64,000 bases of DNA from Fibrobacter sp. UWT2 (lineage in GTDB: Bacteria; Fibrobacterota; Fibrobacteria; Fibrobacterales; Fibrobacteraceae), in assembly GCF_900142545.1 (NCBI RefSeq), contig NZ_FRBF01000003.1:186001-250000 (forward strand). The letters run 5' to 3'. Position numbers and translations under genes: made by a program. This document shows positions 53,478-63,180 of the stretch, piece by piece; the first letter of the stretch is position 1; the number at the start of each line of letters is the position of its first letter. The notes beneath the pieces are model-generated. The model did no database searches. It was given only the letters and a program-made list of their open reading frames with translations, and was not told the DNA's origin.

Positions 53478-55112
53478 TTATTTAACGATTAACATAGATT
53501 CATCCCACGCCTCGTGCTTTTCGAGGCCGAGGAGGTTGGCCGTCGTAGCAGCGATGTTGGAAAGACCCCAGTCGCCTTCCTTGAGGCCGAGCTTGCCGCC
53601 CGTTACGTTATCGTAAAGAATGCACGGCACCTTGTTGAGCGTGTGGCTCGTCTTGGCCTTGAAGGAACCGTCCTTGTTGACCTTCGGCATGCCGGTCTTC
53701 TTGTCGATTTCGTACATTTCGTCGGCGTTACCGTGGTCAGCCGTGATGATAGCAACACCACCGAGGGCGTCGATCACCGGGAGGAGTCGTGCGAGGCCGA
53801 TGTCCACAGCTTCGATAGCCATCGTAGCAGCGCGGAAGGAACCAGTGTGGCCCACCATGTCACCGTTCGGGAAGTTGCAGCGGAGCGTCTGGTACTTGCC
53901 GCTCTTCAATGCTTCGATCATGGCGTCGGTGATTTCGGCAGCCTTCATCCACGGGCGCTGTTCGAACGGAACAACGTCAGATTCAATTTCGAGGTAGGTT
54001 TCGCCGTCGAACTTGCTGGAACGGTTACCATTCCAGAAGTAAGTCACGTGGCCGTACTTCTGCGTTTCGGAGCAAGCGAACTGCTTGACGCCCGTTTCAG
54101 CGAGCCATTCGCCGCTAGTTTCCTTGATGGCCGGAGGCGGAACGAGGAAGCGGTTCGGGAGCTTGAGGTCGCCGTCGTACTGGAGCATGCCAGCGTAGCA
54201 GACGTGCGGGAAGCGCTTGCGGTCAAATTCGCTGAAGGATTCTTCTTCGAAGGCGCGGGTGATTTCGATGGCGCGGTCGCCACGGAAGTTGAAGAACACC
54301 ACGGAGTCGCCGTCGTTGATGGTGCCGACCGGCTGGCCGTCCTTGGCAATCACGAACGGCGGGAGATCCTGGTCGATAGCCTTGGTTTCGCCACGGAGAG
54401 TTTCGATAGCCTGGGTGGCGTTGTCGAAGTAGCGGCCTTCGCCGAGCACGTGGGTCTTCCAGCCGAGTTCCACCATCTTCCAGTTTGCGTTGTAACGGTC
54501 CATGGTGATCTGCATACGGCCACCGCCGCTAGCAATGCAAACGTCGAATTCCGGGCTGCGGAGTTCGTCGAGGAACTTTTCGAACGGGCCAACGTAATCG
54601 AGTGCGGATGTTTCCGGCACGTCACGACCGTCGAGGAGGATGTGCACGCGGACCTTCTTGAGGCCTTCCTTCTTGGCCTGGGCAACCATGGCTTTCAGGT
54701 GAGAAATGTTGGAGTGAACGTTACCGTCGCTGAAGAGACCGATGAAGTGGAGGACGGTGTTCTTTTCGCGGGCGTTGCCGGCGATTTCCTTCCAAGCGTC
54801 GCGGCCGAAGATGTCGCCGGAGACGATGGCGTCCTGCACGAGGGCTGCACCCTGATTGTACACCTGGCCAGCACCGATAGCATTGTGGCCCACTTCGGAG
54901 TTACCCATGTCTTCGTTGGTCGGCATACCCACGGCGCGGCCGTGAGCCTTCAGGAGCACGTTCGGGTACATCTTGAAGAGGTTGTCGAGAGTCGGGGTGC
55001 GGGCGGCCTTGATGGCGTTGCCTTCGACCTTATCGGTGATACCAAAACCATCCATCACGATGGTTACGACCGGTCCCTTGATGCCGGGGAAGTTGGAAAG
55101 TTTCTTGAGCAT
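53478..55112 (-). CDS. gpmI: 2,3-bisphosphoglycerate-independent phosphoglycerate mutase
   Basis: Interconverts 3- and 2-phosphoglycerate in glycolysis/gluconeogenesis using two Mn2+ ions and a phosphoserine. 544 residues. Motifs: metal site VVTIVMDGFGITD, nucleophile serine in GNSEVGHNAIGAGQVYNQG, HFIGLFSDGNVHSNISHL, HILLDGRDVPE, NFRGDRAIEITRAF, and the second metal site ITADHGNADEM and SHTLNKVP. A TAAATTTA box lies on the minus strand at 55142-55149, 29 nt before the ATG, and GGAG precedes the start. A perfect 20-bp palindrome (55170-55189) lies just upstream of the box. Followed by a strong terminator. Confidence 0.96.
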   Translation of the reverse strand: MLKKLSNFPGIKGPVVTIVMDGFGITDKVEGNAIKAARTPTLDNLFKMYPNVLLKAHGRAVGMPTNEDMGNSEVGHNAIGAGQVYNQGAALVQDAIVSGDIFGRDAWKEIAGNAREKNTVLHFIGLFSDGNVHSNISHLKAMVAQAKKEGLKKVRVHILLDGRDVPETSALDYVGPFEKFLDELRSPEFDVCIASGGGRMQITMDRYNANWKMVELGWKTHVLGEGRYFDNATQAIETLRGETKAIDQDLPPFVIAKDGQPVGTINDGDSVVFFNFRGDRAIEITRAFEEESFSEFDRKRFPHVCYAGMLQYDGDLKLPNRFLVPPPAIKETSGEWLAETGVKQFACSETQKYGHVTYFWNGNRSSKFDGETYLEIESDVVPFEQRPWMKAAEITDAMIEALKSGKYQTLRCNFPNGDMVGHTGSFRAATMAIEAVDIGLARLLPVIDALGGVAIITADHGNADEMYEIDKKTGMPKVNKDGSFKAKTSHTLNKVPCILYDNVTGGKLGLKEGDWGLSNIAATTANLLGLEKHEAWDESMLIVK

Positions 55113-55169
55113 GTTTTACTCCATGTTTGAATTTACGCGGGTAAATTTAGTAAAAGGCGAGCGCAGCGA

Positions 55170-55189
55170 CAAAACAACTAGTTGTTTTG
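55170..55189. promoter_or_regulatory. 20-bp perfect palindrome upstream of gpmI
   Basis: CAAAACAACTAGTTGTTTTG, a perfect inverted repeat centred about 31 bases upstream of the gpmI promoter-like box (55142-55149). It could be an operator for a dimeric regulator or part of a repeat; no other copy was noticed in the window. Confidence 0.4.
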
Positions 55190-55236
55190 GCATTGCCGAG
55201 CCGTACTAAATGCGCTCCGAAGGAGCGCCAAGATAG

Positions 55237-55264
55237 AAAAAAGGCTCCCCTTGGGGGAGCCTTT
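55237..55264 (-). terminator. Terminator of the lipoprotein gene
   Basis: Minus-strand stem AAAGGCTCCCC/GGGGAGCCTTT with a 3-base loop, followed by TTTTTTCTA; it lies 21 bases past the lipoprotein stop. A second hairpin GCGCTCC/GGAGCGC (55212-55228) lies beyond it. Confidence 0.85.
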
Positions 55265-55284
55265 AAACTTGGTTTTGAACCAGA

Positions 55285-56343
55285 TTACTGGACTCTGTAA
55301 AGTCTCACAGTGAGGTTGTAGTCGCCGTTGTTTCCTTCGACAGCATCAACGATGGCGAATGCATAGAAGCCCACGCCAGTGTCAGTGTTGTAGCCCGGAG
55401 CCAGAGCGACGTAAATCTGGTTGGAGTTTTCGATCATGGTGGCAAGGGAGTTGCCCGTACCGGTGCTCTTGAACTTGAAGTCGCTCACGTAGGCAGCGGC
55501 AGGAACGCGGTCAGCGTTCAGGTCTTCCGGCCACATATCCACTTCGTAGTCGTCGGTGTACGGCGGAAGGTCGCCGTTGTTGATCGGAGCGAGAGAAACG
55601 GTTGTGCTGGTGGCGGTGAGTTCCGCATTGCCGTTAACCTTAGCCTTGGCGAAGACGATGTCGCCAGCAGTGCCTGCAGTGCAGGCGGCGAGGTTCAGGG
55701 CCGGAGCGAGGTTCGTAGACAGGTCAACTTCGCAATAAGTCATCACGACTTCCTGCTTGACCGGTTCCGGTTCCGGCTCCGGTTCGTCAGACTTGCAGAA
55801 GTACGGATCGCGAGTGAACGGGATCAGCACGGTGCTTTCGAATTCCTTGTCGCCATTCTTTGCCTTGACGGTGACCATAAGGTTGTAGGTACCGCAAGCG
55901 GTAAAGCCTGCGTCCTTCATGTCGATGGACACGTCAGCAGAGGTCTTGGAGTTCAGGTTGATACCGGTGGTGGGGAAGATGTTCATGTTCGAATTGACGG
56001 TTACGCCAACAAGAGCATTTGCTGCATCAAGCACCTTGTAATCAATACCGGTGAATGCGATAAGGTCGTTATTTTCGTTTGTGGAGTCGACGGTAATGTC
56101 AAGACCGAAACGGCCGTGGAAACGCATAATGTCAGCAGATTCCGAAGCGTTGGTCAAAAGGCCTTCGCCGACAAGTTCGCTACTCAAGGTGATGTTGGCG
56201 TCCTGCTGGGTCGGAATGACAACCGGATCACCCGGCTTTTCCTGTCCGGGTTCGGTAGAAGACTTGCTATCGCTTCCGCATGCAATGAGTCCGAATGCGC
56301 CAAGGGCGAAAACGGAACCCACGAAAAGTTTCTTAAAATTCAT
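55285..56343 (-). CDS. Lipoprotein of unknown function
   Basis: A 352-residue predicted lipoprotein: signal peptide with lipobox LIAC (MNFKKLFVGSVFALGAFGLI then AC), a Ser/Pro/Glu stretch, an N-terminal beta-sandwich-like domain (about 45-180, ending VLIPFTRDPYFC), an EPEPEPEP linker, and a second beta-rich domain (about 200-352). No family is recognised; the build suggests a surface-exposed protein. A purine-rich GAGGAAAGATC precedes the ATG. Upstream on the minus strand lie GGCCTTTTTTG and TATTTTCA, similar to the CAZyme promoter regions. The gene has its own terminator. Confidence 0.78.
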   Translation of the reverse strand: MNFKKLFVGSVFALGAFGLIACGSDSKSSTEPGQEKPGDPVVIPTQQDANITLSSELVGEGLLTNASESADIMRFHGRFGLDITVDSTNENNDLIAFTGIDYKVLDAANALVGVTVNSNMNIFPTTGINLNSKTSADVSIDMKDAGFTACGTYNLMVTVKAKNGDKEFESTVLIPFTRDPYFCKSDEPEPEPEPVKQEVVMTYCEVDLSTNLAPALNLAACTAGTAGDIVFAKAKVNGNAELTATSTTVSLAPINNGDLPPYTDDYEVDMWPEDLNADRVPAAAYVSDFKFKSTGTGNSLATMIENSNQIYVALAPGYNTDTGVGFYAFAIVDAVEGNNGDYNLTVRLYRVQ

Positions 56344-56486
56344 GATCTTTCCTCATAAAAAGTTTTTCTGCCCTTGAAAATAAACAAAAAAGGCCGAAAA
56401 TGCAAACAAAAAAGTGTAAATTTTGGCTAAAATGGGGCAAAAAACACGCTTTTTTGCGTAAAAAAGCGGATTTTCGTGATATTAAT

Positions 56487-58712
56487 CTATTTCATGCTGC
56501 GAATGATGTCGCGAAGTCTGGCCGCTTCCTCGAAATCGAGGCGTGCGGCAGCCTCTTTCATCTGTTTTTCCAGGTCTTCCAGCTTGGATTGTGGGTCTGG
56601 ATTCTTCGACTTCGCACGATGCGGAGCCTGCCCTGAGCTTGTCGAAGGACTCAGAATGACACTGTTGTCTCGTTTCGAGCCTCGTGTACCCTTCTTCTTC
56701 GTCTTGCTGCTCGGCTGCAGCGGTTCCATCGGGCGAATTCCGTTGCTGTCATCTTCGTAGTCGTCGTCGACAGAATCGTCGCCGATATCGCCTAACGGGT
56801 CGTTGATTCTCAGGTCGTCTTCCAACTTGCGGGTCACGGATTTTGGCGTGATGCCATGTTCTTTGTTGAACTCTTCCTGAACGGCTCTGCGGCGGGCGGT
56901 TTCGGTGATGGCCTTGTCGAGGCTGTCGGTCATGTTGTCGGCAAAAAGCAGTACGGTGCCGTTCACGTTACGGCTTGCGCGGCCCATCGTCTGGATGAGG
57001 CTGCGGTAGTTGCGCAGGAATCCTTCCTTGTCGGCATCGAGAATGGCTACCATGCTCACTTCGGGCAGGTCGAGGCCTTCACGTAGCAGGTTGATGCCGA
57101 CGAGTACGTCGAATTCGCCGGTGCGGAGCCCGCGAATCAGTTCGTGGCGTTCGAGCGTCTTGATGTCACTGTGCAAGTAACGTGCACGGATGCCTGCTTC
57201 TACAAAGAAGTCGGTGAGGTCCTGCGCCATCTTCTTGGTGAGTGTCGTGACCAACACACGGTCGCCCTTCTTGACCACTTCTTCGATGCGGTACAGCAAC
57301 ACGTCCATCTGGCCCTTGATGGGGAACATCTCGATTTTCGGATCCAAAAGGCCGGTTGGCCTGTTAATTTGTTCGGTAACAACGCCGCCCGTTTTGGTCA
57401 GTTCGTAATCGCCGGGGGTGGCGCTCACGAAAAGCACTTGCTTCGGGTACATGTACTCGAATTCGGCAAAGTTCATCGGGCGGTTGTCGAGCGCGCAGGG
57501 CAGGCGGAACCCGTACTGCACCAGCGTGGTCTTGCGGCTTTTATCGCCTTCGGCCATGCCGCCTACCTGCGGAATGCTCACGTGGGATTCGTCGATCATC
57601 AAAAGCCAGTCATCGCCAAAGTAGTCGATGAGCGTAAAGGGGCGCGTACCCGGAGCGCGGTTTTCGATAATGCGCGAGTAGTTTTCAATGCCGCTGCATT
57701 GGCCCGTCTCGCGGATCATTTCCATGTCGTAGCGGGTGCGGCTGCTGAGTCGGGCCGATTCCAGAACCTTGCCTTCTTTGTCGAGTTCGGCGAGGCGTTC
57801 GGTGAGTTCCACTTGCATGCGCTGCAAAATGCCTGCGCGGCCTTCTTCCTTCGTCACAAAGTGCTTGGCCGGGGCAACTGTCATCTCGTCCAGTTCCTGA
57901 GTGACTTCGCCGGTGACAATGTTGAAGCGGCAGAGTCTGTCGACTTCGTCACCGAAAAGTTCAATGCGCAGCCCTTCTTCGTCGTAGCTGGGCTGGATTT
58001 CAATCACGTCGCCGTGGACGCGGAAAGTACCACGTTCCAAGCTGAAGTCGTTGCGGGTGTACTGAATGCGCACCAGATCGTGCAGAATCTTGTCGCGGTC
58101 GTAAACGTCGCCCTTCTTGATTCGCACCATCAAGTCAAAATATTCACTCGGGCTTCCCAAACCGTAGATGCAGCTGACAGAGGCAACGATGATGACGTCG
58201 CGGCGGGTCAGCAAATTCGCGGTGGCACGCAAGCGGAGCTTATCGATTTCATCGTTGATGCTAGCGTCTTTTTCGATGAATGTATCCGTGTGCGGAATGT
58301 ACGCTTCGGGCTGGAAATAGTCGTAATAGCTGACGAAATATTCCACCGCATTGTGCGGGAAGAAAGCCTTGAATTCTTGGTAGAGCTGCGCCGCCAGCGT
58401 CTTGTTGTGCGTCAAGATTAGCGTGGGCTTACCCACGTTCTTGATGACGTTTGCCATCGTAAAAGTTTTGCCCGAACCGGTCACACCCAGGAGTGTTTGG
58501 AACTGGTCGCCGCTCTTGAATCCGTTCGTGATTTCTTCGATGGCTTTGGGCTGGTCGCCTGCAGCTCCGTAAGGGCTTTCCAGAATGAACTCCGCACGCG
58601 TCGGCGATTGGAATTGCTTGAGTTTTCCGGGCAGGCTCTGCTCGGGCGGTAGCGGTTTCGCTATCGGTTTCGCATACGGGTCCGGTGTAATGGTTTTGCG
58701 AGCGCGAGCCAT
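56487..58712 (-). CDS. uvrB: Excinuclease ABC subunit B with repeat-derived insertion
   Basis: DNA-damage recognition helicase of nucleotide excision repair. 741 residues, longer than the usual ~670. Walker [15 protein letters not shown], the damage-probing hairpin region [48 protein letters not shown] and [12 protein letters not shown] are all in place, and the C-terminal UVR domain that binds UvrC closes the protein ([20 protein letters not shown]). The extra length is in the linker before the UVR domain: an N-terminal acidic part, then [13 protein letters not shown] (about 684-699), which is encoded by a dispersed repeat (56626-56661) read in frame. The gene follows the penicillin-binding protein gene by 22 nt. 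Confidence 0.95.
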   Translation of the reverse strand: MARARKTITPDPYAKPIAKPLPPEQSLPGKLKQFQSPTRAEFILESPYGAAGDQPKAIEEITNGFKSGDQFQTLLGVTGSGKTFTMANVIKNVGKPTLILTHNKTLAAQLYQEFKAFFPHNAVEYFVSYYDYFQPEAYIPHTDTFIEKDASINDEIDKLRLRATANLLTRRDVIIVASVSCIYGLGSPSEYFDLMVRIKKGDVYDRDKILHDLVRIQYTRNDFSLERGTFRVHGDVIEIQPSYDEEGLRIELFGDEVDRLCRFNIVTGEVTQELDEMTVAPAKHFVTKEEGRAGILQRMQVELTERLAELDKEGKVLESARLSSRTRYDMEMIRETGQCSGIENYSRIIENRAPGTRPFTLIDYFGDDWLLMIDESHVSIPQVGGMAEGDKSRKTTLVQYGFRLPCALDNRPMNFAEFEYMYPKQVLFVSATPGDYELTKTGGVVTEQINRPTGLLDPKIEMFPIKGQMDVLLYRIEEVVKKGDRVLVTTLTKKMAQDLTDFFVEAGIRARYLHSDIKTLERHELIRGLRTGEFDVLVGINLLREGLDLPEVSMVAILDADKEGFLRNYRSLIQTMGRASRNVNGTVLLFADNMTDSLDKAITETARRRAVQEEFNKEHGITPKSVTRKLEDDLRINDPLGDIGDDSVDDDYEDDSNGIRPMEPLQPSSKTKKKGTRGSKRDNSVILSPSTSSGQAPHRAKSKNPDPQSKLEDLEKQMKEAAARLDFEEAARLRDIIRSMK
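56626..56661. repeat. Dispersed repeat inside uvrB
   Basis: Contains CCTGAGCTTGTCGAAGGACT followed by CAGAATGAC. On the minus strand it reads GTCATTCTGAGTCCTTCGAC and gives the hallmark peptide SPSTSSGQA. Confidence 0.8.
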
Positions 58713-58734
58713 AATTTGCCCTAGCTTCTAATCG

Positions 58735-61700
58735 TTATTCTGCTTCGATAGGCACGAAAGCGCTCTTGCTATCAAAGCCTTCAGGCAAATCCCAGTCGTC
58801 GTCCTTGGGCATGGCGGCAGCCTTCGGCTGGGCCGGTTGTGCAGACTGTGCGGGTACGGCCACGGCGGCAGGCTCCGAGGTAGAGCCTTCGGCAGGAGCA
58901 CTCGGGGCGGCGCCGGCTACATTGGCAGAATCTGCGGGCGCGGCAGGTGCGGCGGCCGGCATGGGCAAGCTAATCATGATTCCGTGGGCGGCGATGTCTT
59001 CGGCGGCCGCGGCGTGTACCTGCGGCGGCGTGAATCCCGGAACTTCAATCCACGGGAGCGGGCGGCCTTGTTCGGCGCTACCGCCTGCGATAATGCTACC
59101 GGTCATCGGGTCAACGGTCAGCTGGCCGCGTTCGTTGGGAAGTACCAGCGGAACTTCGCCCGCGGCAAGCATCGAAATGTCGAGGAAGTCAATCTTTTCT
59201 GGCAGTCCCAAAATATCGATTTCTTTCTTCGCAAAGTCAGCCCACTGCGGAAGGCCGCCGCTTGCGCCAGCAATACGCGTGCGGCCCGATTTCAGCGGCT
59301 TGTTGTCGTCAAAGCCCACGTAGCTACCGATAGCAATCACGGAATCAGTAGAAATGCCGTTCTTCTCGTTCACGTAAGTCGGGAGCGCGCCGAGGAATGC
59401 CACGTTGCGGTAATCGTTGGTGGTTCCGGTCTTACCGAGGGCGGGGTAGCGCAGCGTAATGGCTTTATCCGGCGAGGTCACCGTAATGTGCGTGTACTGG
59501 CTGCGTGCTGTACCGTTGATGAACACGGAGTGCAACATCACGGCCATCTGCGAGGTAATCGTGTCGCCAAGAACCACCTTGCTTTCGCTCTTGTTTCTAA
59601 AGATCACCTTGCCGTCGCGGTTCTTGATTTCCTTGATGAAGCAAGGATCGGTCCAGTCCCCATCGAGGCACTTGAATACCTTGCCAGTTAAAAGCGTCTG
59701 GTAGGCTGTCGAAATTTCAGCCAGCGTAATGTCGTTCACGCCGAGCGGCATACTGAATACTTTCTGCAGCTTCTGGTGAATACCGATTTCTTTGGCAAAG
59801 CGTGCGTATTCGGCAAAGGACAAGGAACGTCTGTAATCGGGCCAGTAGCGCAGGTGTTCTGCATCCAGGTAATCGACTTCGCTATCCACCGGTTCGATCA
59901 TGGTAGAAAGTCGCTTCATGTCGGCAAGCGTAAAGTTGTTGTACAGCACCACCGATTCGATAGGCGGAAGATCAACGGTCGGGTCGAGTTCCTGAGCCTG
60001 GCGTTCGCGCAAGATTTCGGAATAGCGCTTGTAGTTGTGCTTAATGAATCCGAGAGTCTTCGCATCTTTCTTGGACTGCTTCACGGCGATATCGTTAAAG
60101 GTTCCGTAGCGCAGGTTCAGCACGTCACGGGCTTTGTCGTCTTTACCTTCGAGCCTGTAGCGTTCGGCAAGGGCGTCGCGGGCCTTGGTGAATTCGATTT
60201 CGCGCTTGGTGTCTTCTTTCAGAATCAGACCGTACTTGTCGCGCAAGCGTTCAAAGAACTTCTTGGTGTCTTCGTCTTCGTGGCGAGCCATGTCGTTCAC
60301 GGTGGCGATGTCGTTGAATTCTTCGAGCGACAGCTTGTCGAGCAAGTGTTCCAGAAGCCAGATACTTGCAATGTTTTCAGAACGCGTGGCAGACCAGGCG
60401 ATGCTTACGACGTCACCCTTGTTCTTGTGGTCCGGGCGCGGGAAATAGAACTGGTTGGTGAACTGGAAAACGTTGAAGTCGTTTTCAAGCATGTCCAGGT
60501 AATTCCAATGGTACTTGAGGGCGAGCGCGTAAAGAATCGGCTTCCAGCTAGAACCCAGCTGTCGCACGGCCTTAAAGCTACGGTCGAATCCGGTGTTGTG
60601 GAAACCGCCCTGGCTTGCGATTACGTTGCCGTTCTGGATAGCGAACAGGGCGCCTTGCAGTACAGGTTCCGTTTCAATCTGGCAAGGGGCAAAGCCGTCT
60701 ACAAGCTTATCGTCCATGATGCTCACCAAGAGGATTGCTCCCTTCTTGAGCTGCGGGGCCAAAATCTTGTTCACGTCGCCGCCGGCCTTTTTCGCGAAGT
60801 CCTTCACGGCGGCTTCAGAGACCAAGCCCTTGAGTTGGCCGAAGCTGAGCGTCAGAGCCTTAAGTCCGCCCTGGTCGTCGACCATGATGCTGTCTACAGT
60901 GCCGTATAGGTAGTCTCCCTTGCGCGCCGTCTGGGCGCGGTTAGCGAACTGTGCCTTCGGAAGAACAAAACCACCGAGCTGCATCTGGAGTCCGCTGATG
61001 TTTGCCTGCAAAGCGGTCTTTGCGGCGTTCTGGCTGCGGGCATCTACGGTCGTCGTAATCGAAAGCTGAGCCTTGCGCCAGTCTTCGATGCCTTCGGCTT
61101 CAAACTTTTTCTGGAAGAATTCGCCATCCAGCTTTTCTTCGATGCGGTCCAGCATGGTGCTCACGCTAAAGCGGAAGTTACCGTGGTTGAATTCCAGCGG
61201 CTTGGCGAGCGCTTCGCTCATATCTTCTTCGGAGATGTAGTTTTCTTCGACCATGCGGCCGAGTACATATTCCAAACGTTCCTTACCGCGGGCCAAGGCC
61301 TTCTCGCGGCGTTCGGCGCTGCGCTGAATGAACGGGTCGTAGTTGAACGGGCCCTTCACCGAACCTGCAATAAAGGCGCATTCGGCAAGCGTCAGGTCCT
61401 TGAGTTCCTTGTTAAAGAAGTACTGGGCGGCAATGGCCACGCCCTTTCCGGTACCCGAAACGTGGAACTGGTTCAGGTAGAATTCCAGGATGTCTTCTTT
61501 GCTAAAGTGCTTTTCCATGCGGAGCGCGTTAATGAGCTCCTTGCCCTTTTCCTTGATGCTTCGTTCTTCGCGGCCAAAAATGTTCTTGACGGTCTGCTGG
61601 GTCAGCGTAGAACCGCCCTGGCGCATGTGCCCGCTCTTGATGTTCGAAATCATGGCGCGGGTAAAGCCGTAAATGCTGAATCCGGAGTGTGTCCAGTAGC

Positions 61701-61992
61701 CGGCGTCTTCGGCTGCGATCAAGGCGTTCACGATATTGGTCGGAATGTCGCCGTAGGGCACGTACACGCGGTGGTTTGCGTCAAAGAAGGCGCCCAAAAG
61801 TTCTTCGCCGTCATTATAATAGACGCGAGTTTCGCCTGAAAGCACCTGCAGGATGGTGGAACGGTTGAACTGGTTGTCCGGATCCTGGGTCGGGAGGATC
61901 TTGAATACCACGATGTAGGCGGGAATACAGCAAATGAGTCCGACCAGCGCAAATGCGGCCGCGATTTTTAACACTTTGGATAAGAAACGCAT
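58735..61992 (-). CDS. Class A penicillin-binding protein (GT51 transglycosylase + transpeptidase)
   Basis: A 1085-residue bifunctional peptidoglycan synthase of the PBP1A type. N-terminal membrane anchor (about 8-32). GT51 domain with the catalytic Glu95 in AAEDAGYWTHSG, then RQGGSTLTQQTVKNIFG and KEDILEFYLNQFHVSGTGKG. A large middle region precedes the transpeptidase domain with SSWK (about 481-484), SEN in TRSENIASIW and KTG in GKTGTTNDYRNVAF. A long Ala/Pro/Glu tail (about 1000-1085) is unusual. The box TAAATTTT on the minus strand (61997-62004) ends 4 nt before the ATG, suggesting a leaderless message. uvrB follows 22 nt downstream. Confidence 0.93.
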   Translation of the reverse strand: MRFLSKVLKIAAAFALVGLICCIPAYIVVFKILPTQDPDNQFNRSTILQVLSGETRVYYNDGEELLGAFFDANHRVYVPYGDIPTNIVNALIAAEDAGYWTHSGFSIYGFTRAMISNIKSGHMRQGGSTLTQQTVKNIFGREERSIKEKGKELINALRMEKHFSKEDILEFYLNQFHVSGTGKGVAIAAQYFFNKELKDLTLAECAFIAGSVKGPFNYDPFIQRSAERREKALARGKERLEYVLGRMVEENYISEEDMSEALAKPLEFNHGNFRFSVSTMLDRIEEKLDGEFFQKKFEAEGIEDWRKAQLSITTTVDARSQNAAKTALQANISGLQMQLGGFVLPKAQFANRAQTARKGDYLYGTVDSIMVDDQGGLKALTLSFGQLKGLVSEAAVKDFAKKAGGDVNKILAPQLKKGAILLVSIMDDKLVDGFAPCQIETEPVLQGALFAIQNGNVIASQGGFHNTGFDRSFKAVRQLGSSWKPILYALALKYHWNYLDMLENDFNVFQFTNQFYFPRPDHKNKGDVVSIAWSATRSENIASIWLLEHLLDKLSLEEFNDIATVNDMARHEDEDTKKFFERLRDKYGLILKEDTKREIEFTKARDALAERYRLEGKDDKARDVLNLRYGTFNDIAVKQSKKDAKTLGFIKHNYKRYSEILRERQAQELDPTVDLPPIESVVLYNNFTLADMKRLSTMIEPVDSEVDYLDAEHLRYWPDYRRSLSFAEYARFAKEIGIHQKLQKVFSMPLGVNDITLAEISTAYQTLLTGKVFKCLDGDWTDPCFIKEIKNRDGKVIFRNKSESKVVLGDTITSQMAVMLHSVFINGTARSQYTHITVTSPDKAITLRYPALGKTGTTNDYRNVAFLGALPTYVNEKNGISTDSVIAIGSYVGFDDNKPLKSGRTRIAGASGGLPQWADFAKKEIDILGLPEKIDFLDISMLAAGEVPLVLPNERGQLTVDPMTGSIIAGGSAEQGRPLPWIEVPGFTPPQVHAAAAEDIAAHGIMISLPMPAAAPAAPADSANVAGAAPSAPAEGSTSEPAAVAVPAQSAQPAQPKAAAMPKDDDWDLPEGFDSKSAFVPIEAE

Positions 61993-62129
61993 GGTGAAAA
62001 TTTAGAAAATTTGGTTTTTCGCTCCATGTAATGTAAAAAAAAGTGCCATTATGGGGCTAAATTTGCCATTTTTGCGTCTTTACCCTTGAAAAATTACCGA
62101 ATTTTATCTAAAATTTGTGTCCCCAAGAT

Positions 62130-62218
62130 GGGAAGATGGCCGAGCTGGCCGAAGGCGCGTCCCTGCTAAGGACGTATAGGACTTAATCCTATCGCGAGTT
62201 CGAATCTCGCTCTTCCCG
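62130..62218 (+). tRNA. tRNA-Ser (GCU)
   Basis: Acceptor stem GGGAAGA/TCTTCCC with discriminator G, anticodon loop CTGCTAA (anticodon GCT), a long class II variable arm (TATAGGACTTAATCCTATC) and T-arm GCGAGTTCGAATCTCGC. The CCA end is not encoded. A TAAATTTG box lies at 62058-62065 and TAAAATTTG at 62109-62117. Confidence 0.96.
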
Positions 62219-62224
62219 CTGCAA

Positions 62225-62260
62225 AGACCCTCTGGAGCAATCCAGGGGGTCTTTTGCTTT
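62225..62260 (+). terminator. Terminator of tRNA-Ser
   Basis: Stem AGACCCTCTGGA/TCCAGGGGGTCT (one G-U), loop GCAA, then TTTGCTTTTTAT. Confidence 0.9.
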
Positions 62261-62288
62261 TTATATTTTGGTCGTAAAGGAATCAAAA

Positions 62289-62990
62289 ATGAACAACTTC
62301 CTGAAACTGTTTTTTTCTGGTGCGGTGCTGCTTTTGACGGCGTGCACGACGGATTCTGGTGAATCTAGTGTAGTTGATGATTTCGATGCAAGTGTTGTGT
62401 GCCCGGCTGAGGGGACAAACGCCTATGGCATGCCGAACCGAGGCACGTTTGTAGACGAGCGAGATGGTCAGGAATATAAGTACACGACTATCGGTGACCA
62501 AGTATGGATGGCCGAAAACCTGAATTACAATGCGGTGGGCAGTATTTGCCAGGGCAAGGATGAGTCAAAGTGTGAACTATACGGCAGATTGTATAGGTAT
62601 ACTTGGCAGGATCGGAATACAGGGCGTGATACCATAAATTGGGACTTTATTGATTCAGTGTGCCCGCCCGGTTGGCACTTGCCTAAATTGGCTGAATGGG
62701 AACTTTTGCAGTCGTATATGGGTGGAACGGATTCAATGGCTGTTGCATCAAGATTAAAGTCCGAAAATGGTTGGGAAAATAGCAACTGGGGAGCGGGAAT
62801 AGATGCATGTGGCTTTTCTGTGTTACCTGCAGGATACTTTTCGTATGAAAGTTCAGTAGAGGGCAATTCTGCTTTTTTTCTTTCTGCTACAGCAGGATAT
62901 GAAACTATGAATTATGTAGTTTCATTTGGAAAAATAATTGGCATTTTCCCTTATGGAGGCAGTTACACAATTCGTTGCATTAGAGATTGA
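62289..62990 (+). CDS. FISUMP-domain (TIGR02145) lipoprotein, short form
   Basis: A 233-residue lipoprotein: signal peptide with lipobox LTAC (MNNFLKLFFSGAVLLLTAC), a short acidic spacer, then one Fibrobacter major paralogous domain: GTFVDERDGQEYKYTTIGDQ, WMAENLNYNAVG, CELYGRLYRYTWQ, VCPPGWHLPKLAEWELLQ, CGFSVLPAGYF and the final YTIRCIRD. ATG 62289 opens the signal peptide, with AAGGAATC just before it; the frame upstream has only a weak TTG. Unlike the long FISUMP lipoprotein at 34418, there is no TIGR02147 gene beside it. Function unknown; surface ligand binding is possible. Confidence 0.9.
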   Translation: MNNFLKLFFSGAVLLLTACTTDSGESSVVDDFDASVVCPAEGTNAYGMPNRGTFVDERDGQEYKYTTIGDQVWMAENLNYNAVGSICQGKDESKCELYGRLYRYTWQDRNTGRDTINWDFIDSVCPPGWHLPKLAEWELLQSYMGGTDSMAVASRLKSENGWENSNWGAGIDACGFSVLPAGYFSYESSVEGNSAFFLSATAGYETMNYVVSFGKIIGIFPYGGSYTIRCIRD

Positions 62991-63091
62991 TATAGGGAAA
63001 AAATGGGAGTTTTTTTAATGCTGCTCGCCATAGTATCCGTTGTATTAAGGACTAAAAGCCCAATTTTCATGGATTTGCCCCTAAAAATCCG

Positions 63092-63119
63092 AAAAAAAGA
63101 CCTCTTTAGGTCTTTTTTT
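63092..63119 (+). terminator. Terminator before the small coiled-coil gene
   Basis: Stem AAAAAAAGACCT/AGGTCTTTTTTT (63092-63103 with 63108-63119), loop CTTT. T-tracts on both strands; presumably ends the FISUMP transcript. Confidence 0.85.
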
Positions 63120-63180
63120 ACTTGATTTTTCTATTTTCAGAATGGATATTATAAGAAAAGATTTTTCAAGGAGCTTAAAA

